From Acuticoccus sp. MNP-M23 (GTDB lineage Bacteria > Pseudomonadota > Alphaproteobacteria > Rhizobiales > Amorphaceae): 64,000 nt of DNA. The position numbers and the translations under genes are program-made. Below, piece after piece: positions 16,349-24,310 of this stretch. Under the pieces are notes generated by a model. It worked only from the letters and a program-made list of their open reading frames with translations, was not told the origin of the DNA and did not search any database. Position 1 is the first letter of the stretch, and each line of letters starts with the position of its first letter. The stretch lies in contig NZ_CP133480.1 in assembly GCF_031195445.1 (NCBI RefSeq), positions 1,240,001-1,304,000 of the forward strand. Direction: 5' to 3'.

Positions 16349-17434
16349 TCAGCCGCCGTAGCGTTCCATGTCGGTGGCGGTCACGTCGGTCTTCAGCTGT
16401 TCGACGGTGGCGAGCATTTCATCCACCAGCGCTTCGTCGAGGCCGAAATCGTTGACGATCCATTCGCGCCATGCGGGTCGGGCGACCTCTGCCATCTTGG
16501 CACGCTCGGCGTCCGGCAGGACGTAGCATTCCTTGAATTCCTCGCAGGAGATCTGCCAGCCCTTGATTGCCGCCAGCGCGGAGATGCCATGCGCCAGGGC
16601 GATCGCCTCGCGCGCGGAGGTCACGACGGCTTCCTTGTACTCCTCGGGGAGCGACTGGAACCACTTGTCGGACACCAGCCAAGACTGTGAGTTGTACACG
16701 TGGCCCGACAGCGTCGTGTAGTCGTTCACTTCCCACAGGCTGAAGTTCTTCGAAACGCCGGGCGCGTTGAACTGGCCGTCGGCAAGCCCGGTCGACAGCG
16801 CGGTGATGACCTCGCCCCAGGGAAGCGGCGTCGCGGATGCGCCGAGCGCCTTCATGGTCGCGACGTGGGCGGGGTTTTCCTCGACGCGGATCTTCATGCC
16901 GGCAAGATCTGCGGTTTCCTTGATGAGCTTGCCGTTGTTGGTGAAGGCGACGAAGCCGCCGCCATCATCGAACGTGCCGAGAAAGCGCAGGCCGGATTCC
17001 TCGATGCTGCCCTTCATGAAGTTCGCGAACCATGCGCCGTCAAAGAAGGCGTGGGCAACTTCGTAGTTGGGGAACAGGAAGGGCGCGGTGATGACCTGAT
17101 ATTCCGGGAAAAACGAGCTCATTGCGCCGGACGAGATGATCGTCGACTGCAACAGCACGCCGTCCTGCGCCTGCTTGCCTGTCTCCACCTCGGACCCCAG
17201 CTGCCCGGCACCGAAGATCTCGACCTCGACCTCACCCTTAGTCTTCGATTCCACGAGGCTCTTGAAGTGGACGAGCGCGGGCTGGATCTCGTTGTTCATA
17301 TCCTCGGGGACGAGGTGCGCAATCGCCATCGTGAACTCTTGCGCGGTGGCTGCGGCCGGGACCGCAAGGCCGGCGGCAAGCGCAGCTGCAGCCGTTGCGC
17401 CGCGTAGACGTGTCGTGTACCCGCTCCAATACAT
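16349..17434 (-). CDS. TRAP transporter substrate-binding protein DctP
   Basis: 361 aa from ATG 17434, chosen for the AAGGAGA ribosome site 9 bases upstream and because a Sec signal peptide follows (about residues 10-32, ending ATAQ). Receptor motifs are MKIRVEENP with the ligand arginine and LPWGEVITALSTGLADGQFNAP; the usual ELY is EVI here and Asn-Ala-Pro replaces the common ENP. Cysteines in WQISCEEFKECY could form a disulfide. First TRAP gene after the creatininase gene, with a 189-base AT-richer gap upstream that probably holds its own promoter. Confidence 0.93.
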   Translation of the reverse strand: MYWSGYTTRLRGATAAAALAAGLAVPAAATAQEFTMAIAHLVPEDMNNEIQPALVHFKSLVESKTKGEVEVEIFGAGQLGSEVETGKQAQDGVLLQSTIISSGAMSSFFPEYQVITAPFLFPNYEVAHAFFDGAWFANFMKGSIEESGLRFLGTFDDGGGFVAFTNNGKLIKETADLAGMKIRVEENPAHVATMKALGASATPLPWGEVITALSTGLADGQFNAPGVSKNFSLWEVNDYTTLSGHVYNSQSWLVSDKWFQSLPEEYKEAVVTSAREAIALAHGISALAAIKGWQISCEEFKECYVLPDAERAKMAEVARPAWREWIVNDFGLDEALVDEMLATVEQLKTDVTATDMERYGG

Positions 17435-17497
17435 CGTGTTCTCCTTACGATCATCCGCCGCCCCTGATCCAGAATCGAAGCTCAGCGGCAGAAATAA

Positions 17498-17513
17498 ATT
17501 GCAATTTCGCAAT
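17498..17513. promoter_or_regulatory. Candidate operator upstream of second dctP
   Basis: Inverted repeat ATTGC-N6-GCAAT, 64 bases upstream of the dctP start, inside the AT-rich 17435-17623 gap. The cluster's RpiR-type regulator at 20352 is the natural candidate protein, but no experimentally known site is being matched. Confidence 0.3.
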
Positions 17514-17623
17514 ATTATCGACAATTGCGGCGAAAATCAAACCGGCCAATGCGCATCCTGCGTGCAGTTGCGCCAATATTTTACACGCCCTCCGACAAAT
17601 CAAACGGCTTGATTATTGCCAAC

Positions 17624-18385
17624 TCACCCCGAAACGCGAAGATCGTCAACCACTTCAACAAGTCGACTCGTGACGGCAGCGGTGATTTCCGCGCCCTTCT
17701 GCGCGCTGGCGAGCTCCGGGGCCCCCAGAACGCCGGTCCCGCCGGTCTGCTCGGCCATGGTGCGCACCAAAGTTGCAGCCTGACCGCTCAACAGGTCACC
17801 GCTGGCCCAGCCGAACACGGGCGCGCCGCCCCGCGGTGGGATCAGGTCTGCCCGAACATCGTCCGGCGCGGCCGCCAGAACGAGCGAGGTCTCGAACTCG
17901 CACGCGTGCCCGGTGGCACCGGGGCCGCCCTCCGCCAGCGGCGTCAGCGCCGCGTTCGCAAGCTGCCACCAGGTGGCAAACACGATCCGGCATTTCGGGT
18001 GCGCGAGCCCCAGCATTTCGGCAATCATCGCACCAACCGCCCGGTTGCCGCCGTGGCTGTTGAGGATCACCACGTTCCGAAATCCGTGACGCAGCGCGGA
18101 CGACACAAGATCCGTCACATAGGCGGTAAAGGTGGCGTGCGAGACGGTGAGCGTCCCGCCAAGGTCCATGTGATGCTCCGAGCAGCCGACCTTCACCTGC
18201 GGCAGCAGGATCACGCCGTCCGGCCGCGCCGCTTCCAGCGCTGCCAGAAAGTGCGCGCCGATGACGGCGTCCGTTCCGGTCGCAAGGTGCGGGCCGTGCT
18301 GTTCGACGGCGGCGATGGAAACAACCAGCGGCACGCGCCGGTCCACCGCGCCCAGCTCGTCGCGGGTCAGGCGCTCCCAGATCAC
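17624..18385 (-). CDS. Creatininase-family amidohydrolase
   Basis: 253 aa, standard length for the creatinine amidohydrolase superfamily, which opens cyclic amides (creatinine, formamide intermediates) at a two-metal site. The signature is VEQHGPHLATGTDAVIG with metal ligands Glu28, His30 and Asp39, then NSHGGNRAVG and GHACEFETSLVLAA with the final Glu ligand. Only 9 bases separate it from the upstream amidohydrolase gene. With a neighbouring N-carbamoyl-amino-acid hydrolase, ring opening of a hydantoin- or creatinine-like substrate is plausible but unproven. Other members act in riboflavin and mycofactocin pathways, whose other genes are absent here. Confidence 0.88.
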   Translation of the reverse strand: MIWERLTRDELGAVDRRVPLVVSIAAVEQHGPHLATGTDAVIGAHFLAALEAARPDGVILLPQVKVGCSEHHMDLGGTLTVSHATFTAYVTDLVSSALRHGFRNVVILNSHGGNRAVGAMIAEMLGLAHPKCRIVFATWWQLANAALTPLAEGGPGATGHACEFETSLVLAAAPDDVRADLIPPRGGAPVFGWASGDLLSGQAATLVRTMAEQTGGTGVLGAPELASAQKGAEITAAVTSRLVEVVDDLRVSG

Positions 18386-18394
18386 CGGTGCACC

Positions 18395-19531
18395 TCAATC
18401 ACCGTGCCACCAGCGCCCGGCAAGGACGACGCCCTTTGCAGTCAGCCGCTGGGTGCCGGTCTCGACGAGGCCGCGCACGTCCTCCATCGGGAATTCGCCG
18501 TCTTCCAGCGACAGGATGGACGCATCGCCCACATTGCCCGGCCCGAAGGTGCCCAGCTCCGGCCGCTGCAACGCCTTGGCAGGCACTGCGGTCGACCGGT
18601 CGATCACCTCGCCGAGCGGCATGCCGAGGGCGAGGAATTTGGACATGGTGACGAGCTGGTCGTAGGCCGGCCCATTGATGCAGAAGGCATGAACGTCGGA
18701 CGAGATGGTGTCGGGCGGGAAGCCGGCCGCCATCATCGCCCGCGCAGTCTTCCACGAGAACGAGCCCATGCCGTGGCCGATGTCGAAGTAGACGCCGCGG
18801 TCGCGCGCCTTGAGGATCTCCGGCTTGACGTTGCCATCGCCGCCAACCGGGGAGTTGGGGAACGGGCGGAAGCAGTGGGTGAGAACGTCGCCCTCGCGCA
18901 GCATCGCAACGACCGCCTCGTAGGAGGGCGGCGGCTCGTCGATATGGCACATCACCGGCACGCCCATTTCGCCCGCAACGTCGAGCGCGACCACCAGCGG
19001 ATCAATGCCGGTGGGACCGGAGGCGTGGCGCCCGATGCGCACCTTCACGCCGACGATGAGGTCGCGGTTCGCCTCGATCACCTTGGCGCATTCCTTCGCG
19101 GCCATCAGGCGGAAGTCGTGGCTTTCACCGACCATGATGCCCGTATCGAAGCCGTAGATGCCCGCGAACGAGACGTGGAGGTAGGCGAGAATCCGCGGCT
19201 CGGACGGTTCGATCACGTGCTTGCGGAAGCCGGCGAAGTTGCCGGGCCCGGCGCTGCCGGTGTCGATCATCGTCGTCACAGCGCTGTCGCGGGCAAACAT
19301 TTCCGGGTCGACGCCGAGCGAGGTGCCGCCCCAGTAGACGTGGGTGTGCAGGTCGATGATGCCGGGGGTGACGATCTTGCCCGACACGTCGCGCACCTCG
19401 GCATCGCCGGGGTCAAGTGCATCGCCGATGTCGACGACCGCGCCGCCGGAGAACGCGACATCAGCAGTCCTGTCGATGCCTTGCGACGGGTCGATCACCC
19501 GCCCGCCTTTGAGGATGAGGTCGAGGCCCAT
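18395..19531 (-). CDS. Amidohydrolase/deacetylase-family metallohydrolase
   Basis: 378 aa dihydroorotase/adenine-deaminase-type TIM barrel. Metal motif His62-x-His64 is in TPGIIDLHTHVYWGGTSLG, the bridging-lysine candidate is in LIVGVKVRIG, and later ligands are in VMCHIDEPP, DVLTHCFRP and the catalytic Asp in TISSDVHAF. The HTHVYWG-SLGVDP combination is typical of a deacetylase-like subgroup often found in amino-sugar or D-amino-acid operons. It overlaps neither neighbour: 9 bases to creatininase and 102 to RidA. Likely hydrolyses a C-N bond in the imported substrate; specificity unknown. Confidence 0.87.
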   Translation of the reverse strand: MGLDLILKGGRVIDPSQGIDRTADVAFSGGAVVDIGDALDPGDAEVRDVSGKIVTPGIIDLHTHVYWGGTSLGVDPEMFARDSAVTTMIDTGSAGPGNFAGFRKHVIEPSEPRILAYLHVSFAGIYGFDTGIMVGESHDFRLMAAKECAKVIEANRDLIVGVKVRIGRHASGPTGIDPLVVALDVAGEMGVPVMCHIDEPPPSYEAVVAMLREGDVLTHCFRPFPNSPVGGDGNVKPEILKARDRGVYFDIGHGMGSFSWKTARAMMAAGFPPDTISSDVHAFCINGPAYDQLVTMSKFLALGMPLGEVIDRSTAVPAKALQRPELGTFGPGNVGDASILSLEDGEFPMEDVRGLVETGTQRLTAKGVVLAGRWWHGD

Positions 19532-19633
19532 GGGTATTGTCCTGTTGCGCCGGTGGTCGGGCGCTGTCTTCGGCAGTGCCGCCAGGGCCGCACTCAGACG
19601 GGCTCTGGCGGTGGGGAGGGGAAGCCTCGCGGG

Positions 19634-19999
19634 TCAGCGCGGCCGGTAGGCGATGGCGTCGATCTCGACCTTGATGTCGATCATCAGGCGCGCCTCGGAC
19701 GTGGTGCGCGCCGGCGGCTCGGACGGGAAGAACTCGGCGTAGGCCTTGTTGAACCCGCCGAAGTCGCGCGCATCCTCGAGGAGCACGGTTGTCTTGACGA
19801 CGTCGGCCATTTCCGCGCCGGCAAGCTTGAGCGCGGCCTCGATGTTCTTGAGGCACTGGCGGGTCTGTGCGCCGACGCCGCCGGCAACGATCTCGCCATC
19901 GGACCCGACGGGGACCTGGCCGGAAATGTAGATGAAATCACCGGCGCGCACGGCAGGAGACAGGGGGACGGCGGCGCTGCCGAAACATTCTTTCGCCAC
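19634..19999 (-). CDS. ridA: RidA-family enamine/imine deaminase
   Basis: 121 aa from GTG 19999, preceded by GAGGAG at about 9 bases; an ATG-initiated form from 20038 would add a non-conserved tail. RidA proteins hydrolyse 2-aminoacrylate and related enamines released by PLP dehydratases. Family signs are SPAVRAGDFIYISGQVP, the QCLKNIEAAL helix, the catalytic-type arginine in PARTTSEA, and the acidic tail IKVEIDAIAYR. First gene of the minus-strand catabolic operon, which fits the D-serine-dehydratase-like enzyme at its far end. Confidence 0.9.
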   Translation of the reverse strand: MAKECFGSAAVPLSPAVRAGDFIYISGQVPVGSDGEIVAGGVGAQTRQCLKNIEAALKLAGAEMADVVKTTVLLEDARDFGGFNKAYAEFFPSEPPARTTSEARLMIDIKVEIDAIAYRPR

Positions 20000-20351
20000 G
20001 AGTGAAGGCTCCTCGGGTTGGCTGTGGATCGGGCGCACCCGCCGCCCCCGCCCGGCCGGCGCAATGCACCGCCCGCAGGGCCGGCCGCGGCCGCCTGACT
20101 GGTGGAGGCAAGACTAAAGAGAACGCGCCACGGCCCGCAAGCAGGAAGATGTAATTTTCCTTCATGTGACGCTTTTTTTGGCATTATGATCAAGTATTTT
20201 ACGTATTCTGCTGAGTAAATCATGTTGCAAAATAACATTAAGCCCGTCACGCTTTTCCTCTGAAACCGGGTGCAGGGCGGGCTGAGCGCCCATGAAGACG
20301 ACACCTGCGAACACCGGGTGATCGACGCAAGACAGAGGGAATGCCGGACAG
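20000..20351. other. 352-base divergent intergenic region (ridA / rpiR-like gene)
   Basis: Holds the ribosome site of ridA, a GC-rich stretch to about 20145, then an AT-rich core (20150-20250) where both divergent promoters probably lie. The core has two inverted repeats: TTTAC-N12-GTAAA and ATGTT-N7-AACAT. No gene seen. Confidence 0.7.
20222..20238. promoter_or_regulatory. 17-bp palindrome, RpiR operator or Zur-like site
   Basis: ATGTTGCAAAATAACAT is an inverted repeat centred 122 bases upstream of the rpiR-like start. It matches the Zur-like site at 32753-32769 at 15 of 17 positions, though the left half departs from the TGTTATA Zur core. An operator for the adjacent RpiR-type regulator is the simpler reading. 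Confidence 0.4.
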
Positions 20352-21239
20352 GTGGACGGAACGCGCACGATCGACATGGTCGCCAGGCTGCGCAGCCTGG
20401 CCGCCGGGGGAAGCCCCGCGGAAAAGCGCCTCGCCGCCATTGTGCTCGACAGTGCGGAGACCGCCTCGGCCGCGCCCATCCGGGCGCTTGCGCAATGGGC
20501 CGATGTGTCCGAACCCACGGTCACGCGGTTCTGCCGCGCGCTCGACTGCGAGGGCCTGCGCGACTTCAAGCTGCGGCTGGCCCAGATCGTCGCCATCGGC
20601 GGCTTTTCCATGTTTCCGGGACCGATCCACCGCAGCCCCTACGACGAAAGCATCATCACCAGTGTGCGCGATGGTGCGATCGGCGCCATCCAGCGCACCG
20701 CGGCCACACTCGACATGACGCTGATTGCCAAGGCTGCCGAAGCGATCGCAGGGGCGCGACAGGTCGTGGCCTTCGGCTCCGGCGGGGTCTCTTCCATGGG
20801 CGCGGTGGAGCTGGAGAACCGCCTGTTCCGCTTCGCCATCCCCGTCACCGCCCATACTGACGGGCAGATGCAGCGCATGGTGGCCGCGGTGGCCGGCCCC
20901 GGCACCGTCGCCGTCTCCTTGTCCTCATCCGGCTCGGCGCCGTCCGTGGTCGAGGCGACGCAAATTGCGCGCGACTACGGCGCCACCACCATCGCCATCA
21001 CCGAGCCGGGCTCGGCGCTCGCCGGCCGGGCCGAAATCGTGCTCGGCTTCAAGGTGCCGGGCGACGGTGTCGTCATCAAACCGAGCGCGTCGCGCTACGC
21101 GCTGCTCACCGTGGTCGACGTTCTTGCAACCTCCGTTGCCGAAGCGGTCGGCCCGTCGGCGCTGGAGGGACTGCGGCGCATCCGCAAGAGCCTCGCAGCG
21201 CTTGGCATGTCCAACTCTGACCGCCCCATCGGCGACTAG
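20352..21239 (+). CDS. RpiR/MurR-family transcriptional regulator (HTH plus SIS domain)
   Basis: 295 aa from GTG 20352 with GAGGGA about 11 bases upstream; ATG at residue 9 is an alternative. N-terminal HTH_6 domain at about residues 9-80: LASLAQWADVSEPTVTRFCR-type helix and LRDFKLRLAQ. A SIS phosphosugar-binding domain follows at about 115-260 (VVAFGSGGVSSMGAVELENRLFR, then VSLSSSGSAPSVVEAT). It stands between the two TRAP arms and is transcribed with the plus arm, so it likely controls both. SIS domains usually bind phosphorylated sugars, so its ligand in an amino-acid-type cluster is an open question. Confidence 0.92.
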   Translation: MDGTRTIDMVARLRSLAAGGSPAEKRLAAIVLDSAETASAAPIRALAQWADVSEPTVTRFCRALDCEGLRDFKLRLAQIVAIGGFSMFPGPIHRSPYDESIITSVRDGAIGAIQRTAATLDMTLIAKAAEAIAGARQVVAFGSGGVSSMGAVELENRLFRFAIPVTAHTDGQMQRMVAAVAGPGTVAVSLSSSGSAPSVVEATQIARDYGATTIAITEPGSALAGRAEIVLGFKVPGDGVVIKPSASRYALLTVVDVLATSVAEAVGPSALEGLRRIRKSLAALGMSNSDRPIGD

Positions 21240-21262
21240 CCACCGGAGACACGCGCACCACC

Positions 21263-21334
21263 ATGACCCGCCTCCCTCAAAACCGCGCCCGCGCCCTGCG
21301 CCGGACGCCTTGCGGATGGACAAAAGCCCGATGA
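21263..21334 (+). CDS. Possible 23-codon leader ORF coupled to dctQ
   Basis: ATG 21263 with a weak CCGGAGA upstream reads 23 codons to a TGA that overlaps ATG 21331 of dctQ. The peptide is Arg-rich (MTRLPQNRARALRRTPC...). The overlap geometry would allow coupling, and dctQ itself lacks a good ribosome site. No conservation data. Confidence 0.3.
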   Translation: MTRLPQNRARALRRTPCGWTKAR

Positions 21335-21834
21335 GACAGCTCGCAGGCAACGCAAGTCTTGTCCTCAACCGTGTCGTGGAAGCGGTGGTGGTCATTTTGA
21401 TGGCGCTTCTGGTCCTCGACGTCTGGGTTGGCGTCATGGACCGCTACATCTTCCACTGGCAGCTCAACTGGCCCGAAATTCTGGCCCGCTACCTGATGAT
21501 CTGGATGGCGTTCCTCGCAATTTCGTGCGGCATCGCCCGGCGCGAGCACATCGGCCTTTCGATCCTGATCGACCGGCTGCCGGTTCCGCTCCGGCGCGGC
21601 GCTCTGATCCTGTGCGACATCCTCGCCATCGGGCTCTTTCTCTATGTGCTGTGGTACGGCATCGGCTTTGCCTCAAGCGGTCTCAACCGGCGGTCGATGA
21701 TCTTCGGCATGTCGATGGCGCCCGCCTTTGCCGCGGTGCCGGCGGCTGCGGCGCTCTCGGTGCTGCAACTGGCGCTGTGCATGGTGCGCGACGGTGGCCG
21801 GCAGGCCATGGTCGCCCAGGGCTCGGAGGTCTGA
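21331..21834 (+). CDS. TRAP transporter small membrane subunit DctQ
   Basis: 167 aa from ATG 21331; ATG 21316 would add five residues. Four hydrophobic helices lie at about residues 12-35, 45-65, 88-110 and 128-150. Typical features are WPEILARYLMIWMAFLAIS after helix 1 and the GIARREHIGLS motif (xEHIG) after helix 2. It ends 4 bases before dctM. Gene order here is Q-M-P, unlike P-Q-M in the two minus-strand systems. Confidence 0.9.
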   Translation: MRQLAGNASLVLNRVVEAVVVILMALLVLDVWVGVMDRYIFHWQLNWPEILARYLMIWMAFLAISCGIARREHIGLSILIDRLPVPLRRGALILCDILAIGLFLYVLWYGIGFASSGLNRRSMIFGMSMAPAFAAVPAAAALSVLQLALCMVRDGGRQAMVAQGSEV

Positions 21835-21838
21835 TCCG

Positions 21839-23119
21839 ATGATCGTCGGTGCAATCTTCCTCGTCCTCCTTCTGATCGGGATGCCGATCGGCTTCACCAT
21901 CGGCCTTGCGGGGCTGGCTGGCCTCGTCTCCATGGGCGGCGAGCGCTTCCTCGCCCTCGGTGTCTCCAAGCTCTTCTTCGGGCTCGACAATTTCCCCTTC
22001 CTCGCCATGCCATTCTTCATTCTGGCGGGCGAAATCATGAACCACATCGGCATCACGCAGCAGCTGATGCGGTTCGCCCATGTGCTGGTCGGCCATTTCC
22101 GCGGCGGCCTTGCCCACGCCAACATGATCGCCTCGGTGTTCTTCGCCGGCCTCACCGGCGCCGCAACAGCCGACGCTGCGGCGTTCGGCAAGACGCTGGT
22201 GCCCGCCATGGTCGAGCAGGGTTACAAGCGCGACTATGCCTGTGCCGTGACCGCCGCGGGCTCCATCATCGGCCCCACCATTCCGCCCTCCGGCCTGATG
22301 GTGGTCTACGGATCGCTGCTGGGTGTTTCCATCGGCGGGCTCTTCGCGGCAGGCATCCTGCCCGGCCTCGCGATCTGCGCGGTCTGCATGGCCATCATCG
22401 CGCTCGGCGCCAAGCGCAACGGCCTGCCGAAACCCGAAAAGCGCGCCTCGCTGCGCACCATGGCAAAGACCTTCGGCACCTCGATCGCCGCGCTCTTCAT
22501 GCCGGTCATCATTCTTGGCGGCATTCTGGGCGGCATCGTCACGCCGACGGAGGCGGCCTCGGTTGCCGTCGCCTACGCGCTGTTCCTGGGCGTCGCGGTC
22601 TATCGCAACATGGGCTTTGGCGACCTCTACGTGATGCTCCTGTCCACCGCACGCATCACCGGCATCATCTTCGTCATCATCGCGTTTGCCTCCATGCTCG
22701 GCTGGTGGATGAGCTTCGAGCGGGTGCCGCAGGCCATCGCAACGGCGGTGTTCGCGATCTCCGAGAACCGCTACGTCGTCATCTTGCTGATCGTCGCGGT
22801 GCTGCTCCTCGTCGGGATGGTGATGGACATCACCGCGATCCTCATCATCCTGGCGCCAGTGCTGGTCCCGCTCGCCAGCCAGATCGGCCTGGAGCCGATC
22901 CACTCGGGGATCATCTTCGTCCTCGCCCTCAACATCTCGCTGATGACGCCCCCGGTCGGGGCCTGCCTCTTCGTTCTCTCGTCGGTCACCGGCGAGAAGA
23001 TGGAGGCGATCGCCGCCAGGCTCTGGCCGTTCCTGCTCGCCGAAGTCGGCGTGCTTCTGGTGTTCGCCTACTGGGAGGGCCTTGCCCTTCTGGTGCCCCG
23101 CCTCCTCGGCTTCGCCTGA
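21839..23119 (+). CDS. TRAP transporter large membrane subunit DctM
   Basis: 426 aa, about 12 helices. Motifs are MPFFILAGEIMNHIGITQQLM, GLTGAATADAAAFGKTLVPAM, GSIIGPTIPPSGLMVVYGS and LMTPPVGACLFVLSSVTG. ATG 21839 is 4 bases after the dctQ stop. It belongs with the receptor at 23151-24215. Confidence 0.95.
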   Translation: MIVGAIFLVLLLIGMPIGFTIGLAGLAGLVSMGGERFLALGVSKLFFGLDNFPFLAMPFFILAGEIMNHIGITQQLMRFAHVLVGHFRGGLAHANMIASVFFAGLTGAATADAAAFGKTLVPAMVEQGYKRDYACAVTAAGSIIGPTIPPSGLMVVYGSLLGVSIGGLFAAGILPGLAICAVCMAIIALGAKRNGLPKPEKRASLRTMAKTFGTSIAALFMPVIILGGILGGIVTPTEAASVAVAYALFLGVAVYRNMGFGDLYVMLLSTARITGIIFVIIAFASMLGWWMSFERVPQAIATAVFAISENRYVVILLIVAVLLLVGMVMDITAILIILAPVLVPLASQIGLEPIHSGIIFVLALNISLMTPPVGACLFVLSSVTGEKMEAIAARLWPFLLAEVGVLLVFAYWEGLALLVPRLLGFA

Positions 23120-23150
23120 TCCCCTGCCTCACAAGAAGGAAACGCAACCA

Positions 23151-24215
23151 ATGACCTCGACCCTTCCCAGAATTCTCGCCAGCGCCACTGCGCTCGCCCT
23201 GGTCCTCGCCTCCGCGCCCGCCGCCTTCGCGCAGACCACGCAGATCCGCATCTCCCACGACAACAACCCGGACCCTTACGACAACCCCGCCCACGCCTGC
23301 GCAGCCGTTCTCGAAACCATCATCGAGGCCGACACCAACGGCGAGATCGACGTCGAGGTTTATCCCAACGCCTCCATCGGCACCGCCACCGAGCAGGTCC
23401 AGATGGTGCGCGACGGGATCACCGAGATCAGCCTGTCGTCCACCGGCGCGATGGCGCCCTATTACGAGAACATCGACGTTCTGAACCTCCCGTTCGCGTT
23501 CGCCGACAACGGCGCCACCTACGAGGTGTTCGACGGCAAGTTCGGCGCGGCGCTGGCTGCCGACATGGAAGAGAAGCTCGGCGACGTGAAGGTGCTCGGC
23601 TTCCCCGACACCGGCGGCTTCTTTGCGGTGACCAACTCCAAGCACTCGATCGCCGACCTGAAGGATTTCGGCGACATCCGCCTGCGCACGATGACCGTGC
23701 CGTCGCACCAGGCGATCATGAACGCGCTTGGCGCCGAAGCCTATCCGCTGGCCTGGGGCGAGGTCTATTCCGCGCTGCAGACGGGTGTGATCGACGGGCA
23801 GATGAACCCGATCCCGATCATCTCCTTCTCCAACTTCAGCGAAGTGCAGGGCTACCTGACGCTGACCAACCACCTCTTCTCGCCCTACACGCTGCTGATG
23901 AACAAGGCCGCCTATGACGGGCTGACCGACGATCAGAAGAACGTCCTCCAGTACGCCGCGCAGGCGTGCGTCTCCGCGTCGCGCGGGCTGTCGCGCATCA
24001 TCGAGGCGTCGGACCGCGGTCTGTCCGGCCTGTCGGAAAAGATGGAGATCACGGCGCTGACGCCCGACCAGCGCGAAGCGATGCGCGCCGCGGCGCTCCC
24101 GGCATTCGACGAGCACATCCAGTCCGCGCTCGGCGAAGACGGGCAGGCGCTGGTTGCCATGTTCAAGGAAGAAGTCGCCAAGGCCAACGCCTCGCAGTTC
24201 ATGTCCGGCGAGTAA
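23151..24215 (+). CDS. TRAP transporter substrate-binding protein DctP
   Basis: 354 aa from ATG 23151, with AAGAAGGAAA about 9 bases upstream. Sec signal peptide of about 27 residues ending AAFAQ. Receptor features are the ligand arginine in DIRLRTMTVPS, LAWGEVYSALQTGVIDGQMNP and FSEVQGYLTLTNH. Two cysteines at AHACAAVLE and AQACVSASR could pair. Last of the Q-M-P set, followed by a strong hairpin, then the carbamoylase gene. Confidence 0.94.
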   Translation: MTSTLPRILASATALALVLASAPAAFAQTTQIRISHDNNPDPYDNPAHACAAVLETIIEADTNGEIDVEVYPNASIGTATEQVQMVRDGITEISLSSTGAMAPYYENIDVLNLPFAFADNGATYEVFDGKFGAALAADMEEKLGDVKVLGFPDTGGFFAVTNSKHSIADLKDFGDIRLRTMTVPSHQAIMNALGAEAYPLAWGEVYSALQTGVIDGQMNPIPIISFSNFSEVQGYLTLTNHLFSPYTLLMNKAAYDGLTDDQKNVLQYAAQACVSASRGLSRIIEASDRGLSGLSEKMEITALTPDQREAMRAAALPAFDEHIQSALGEDGQALVAMFKEEVAKANASQFMSGE

Positions 24216-24223
24216 GGCCGGCG

Positions 24224-24250
24224 GGGGAGCCGGTCCCGCACCGGCTCCCC
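24224..24250 (+). terminator. Stem-loop after third dctP
   Basis: Perfect 11-bp inverted repeat (GGGGAGCCGGT / ACCGGCTCCCC) with a 5-base loop, 8 bases past the dctP stop. Followed by a C/T-rich run rather than a T-run. It may lower read-through into the carbamoylase gene 60 bases on. Confidence 0.6.
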
Positions 24251-24310
24251 TCCTCCACTGCCCCGTGCCTGCGCGCGAGCGCGGAAATCCGCTGATCCGA
24301 GGACGCCACG

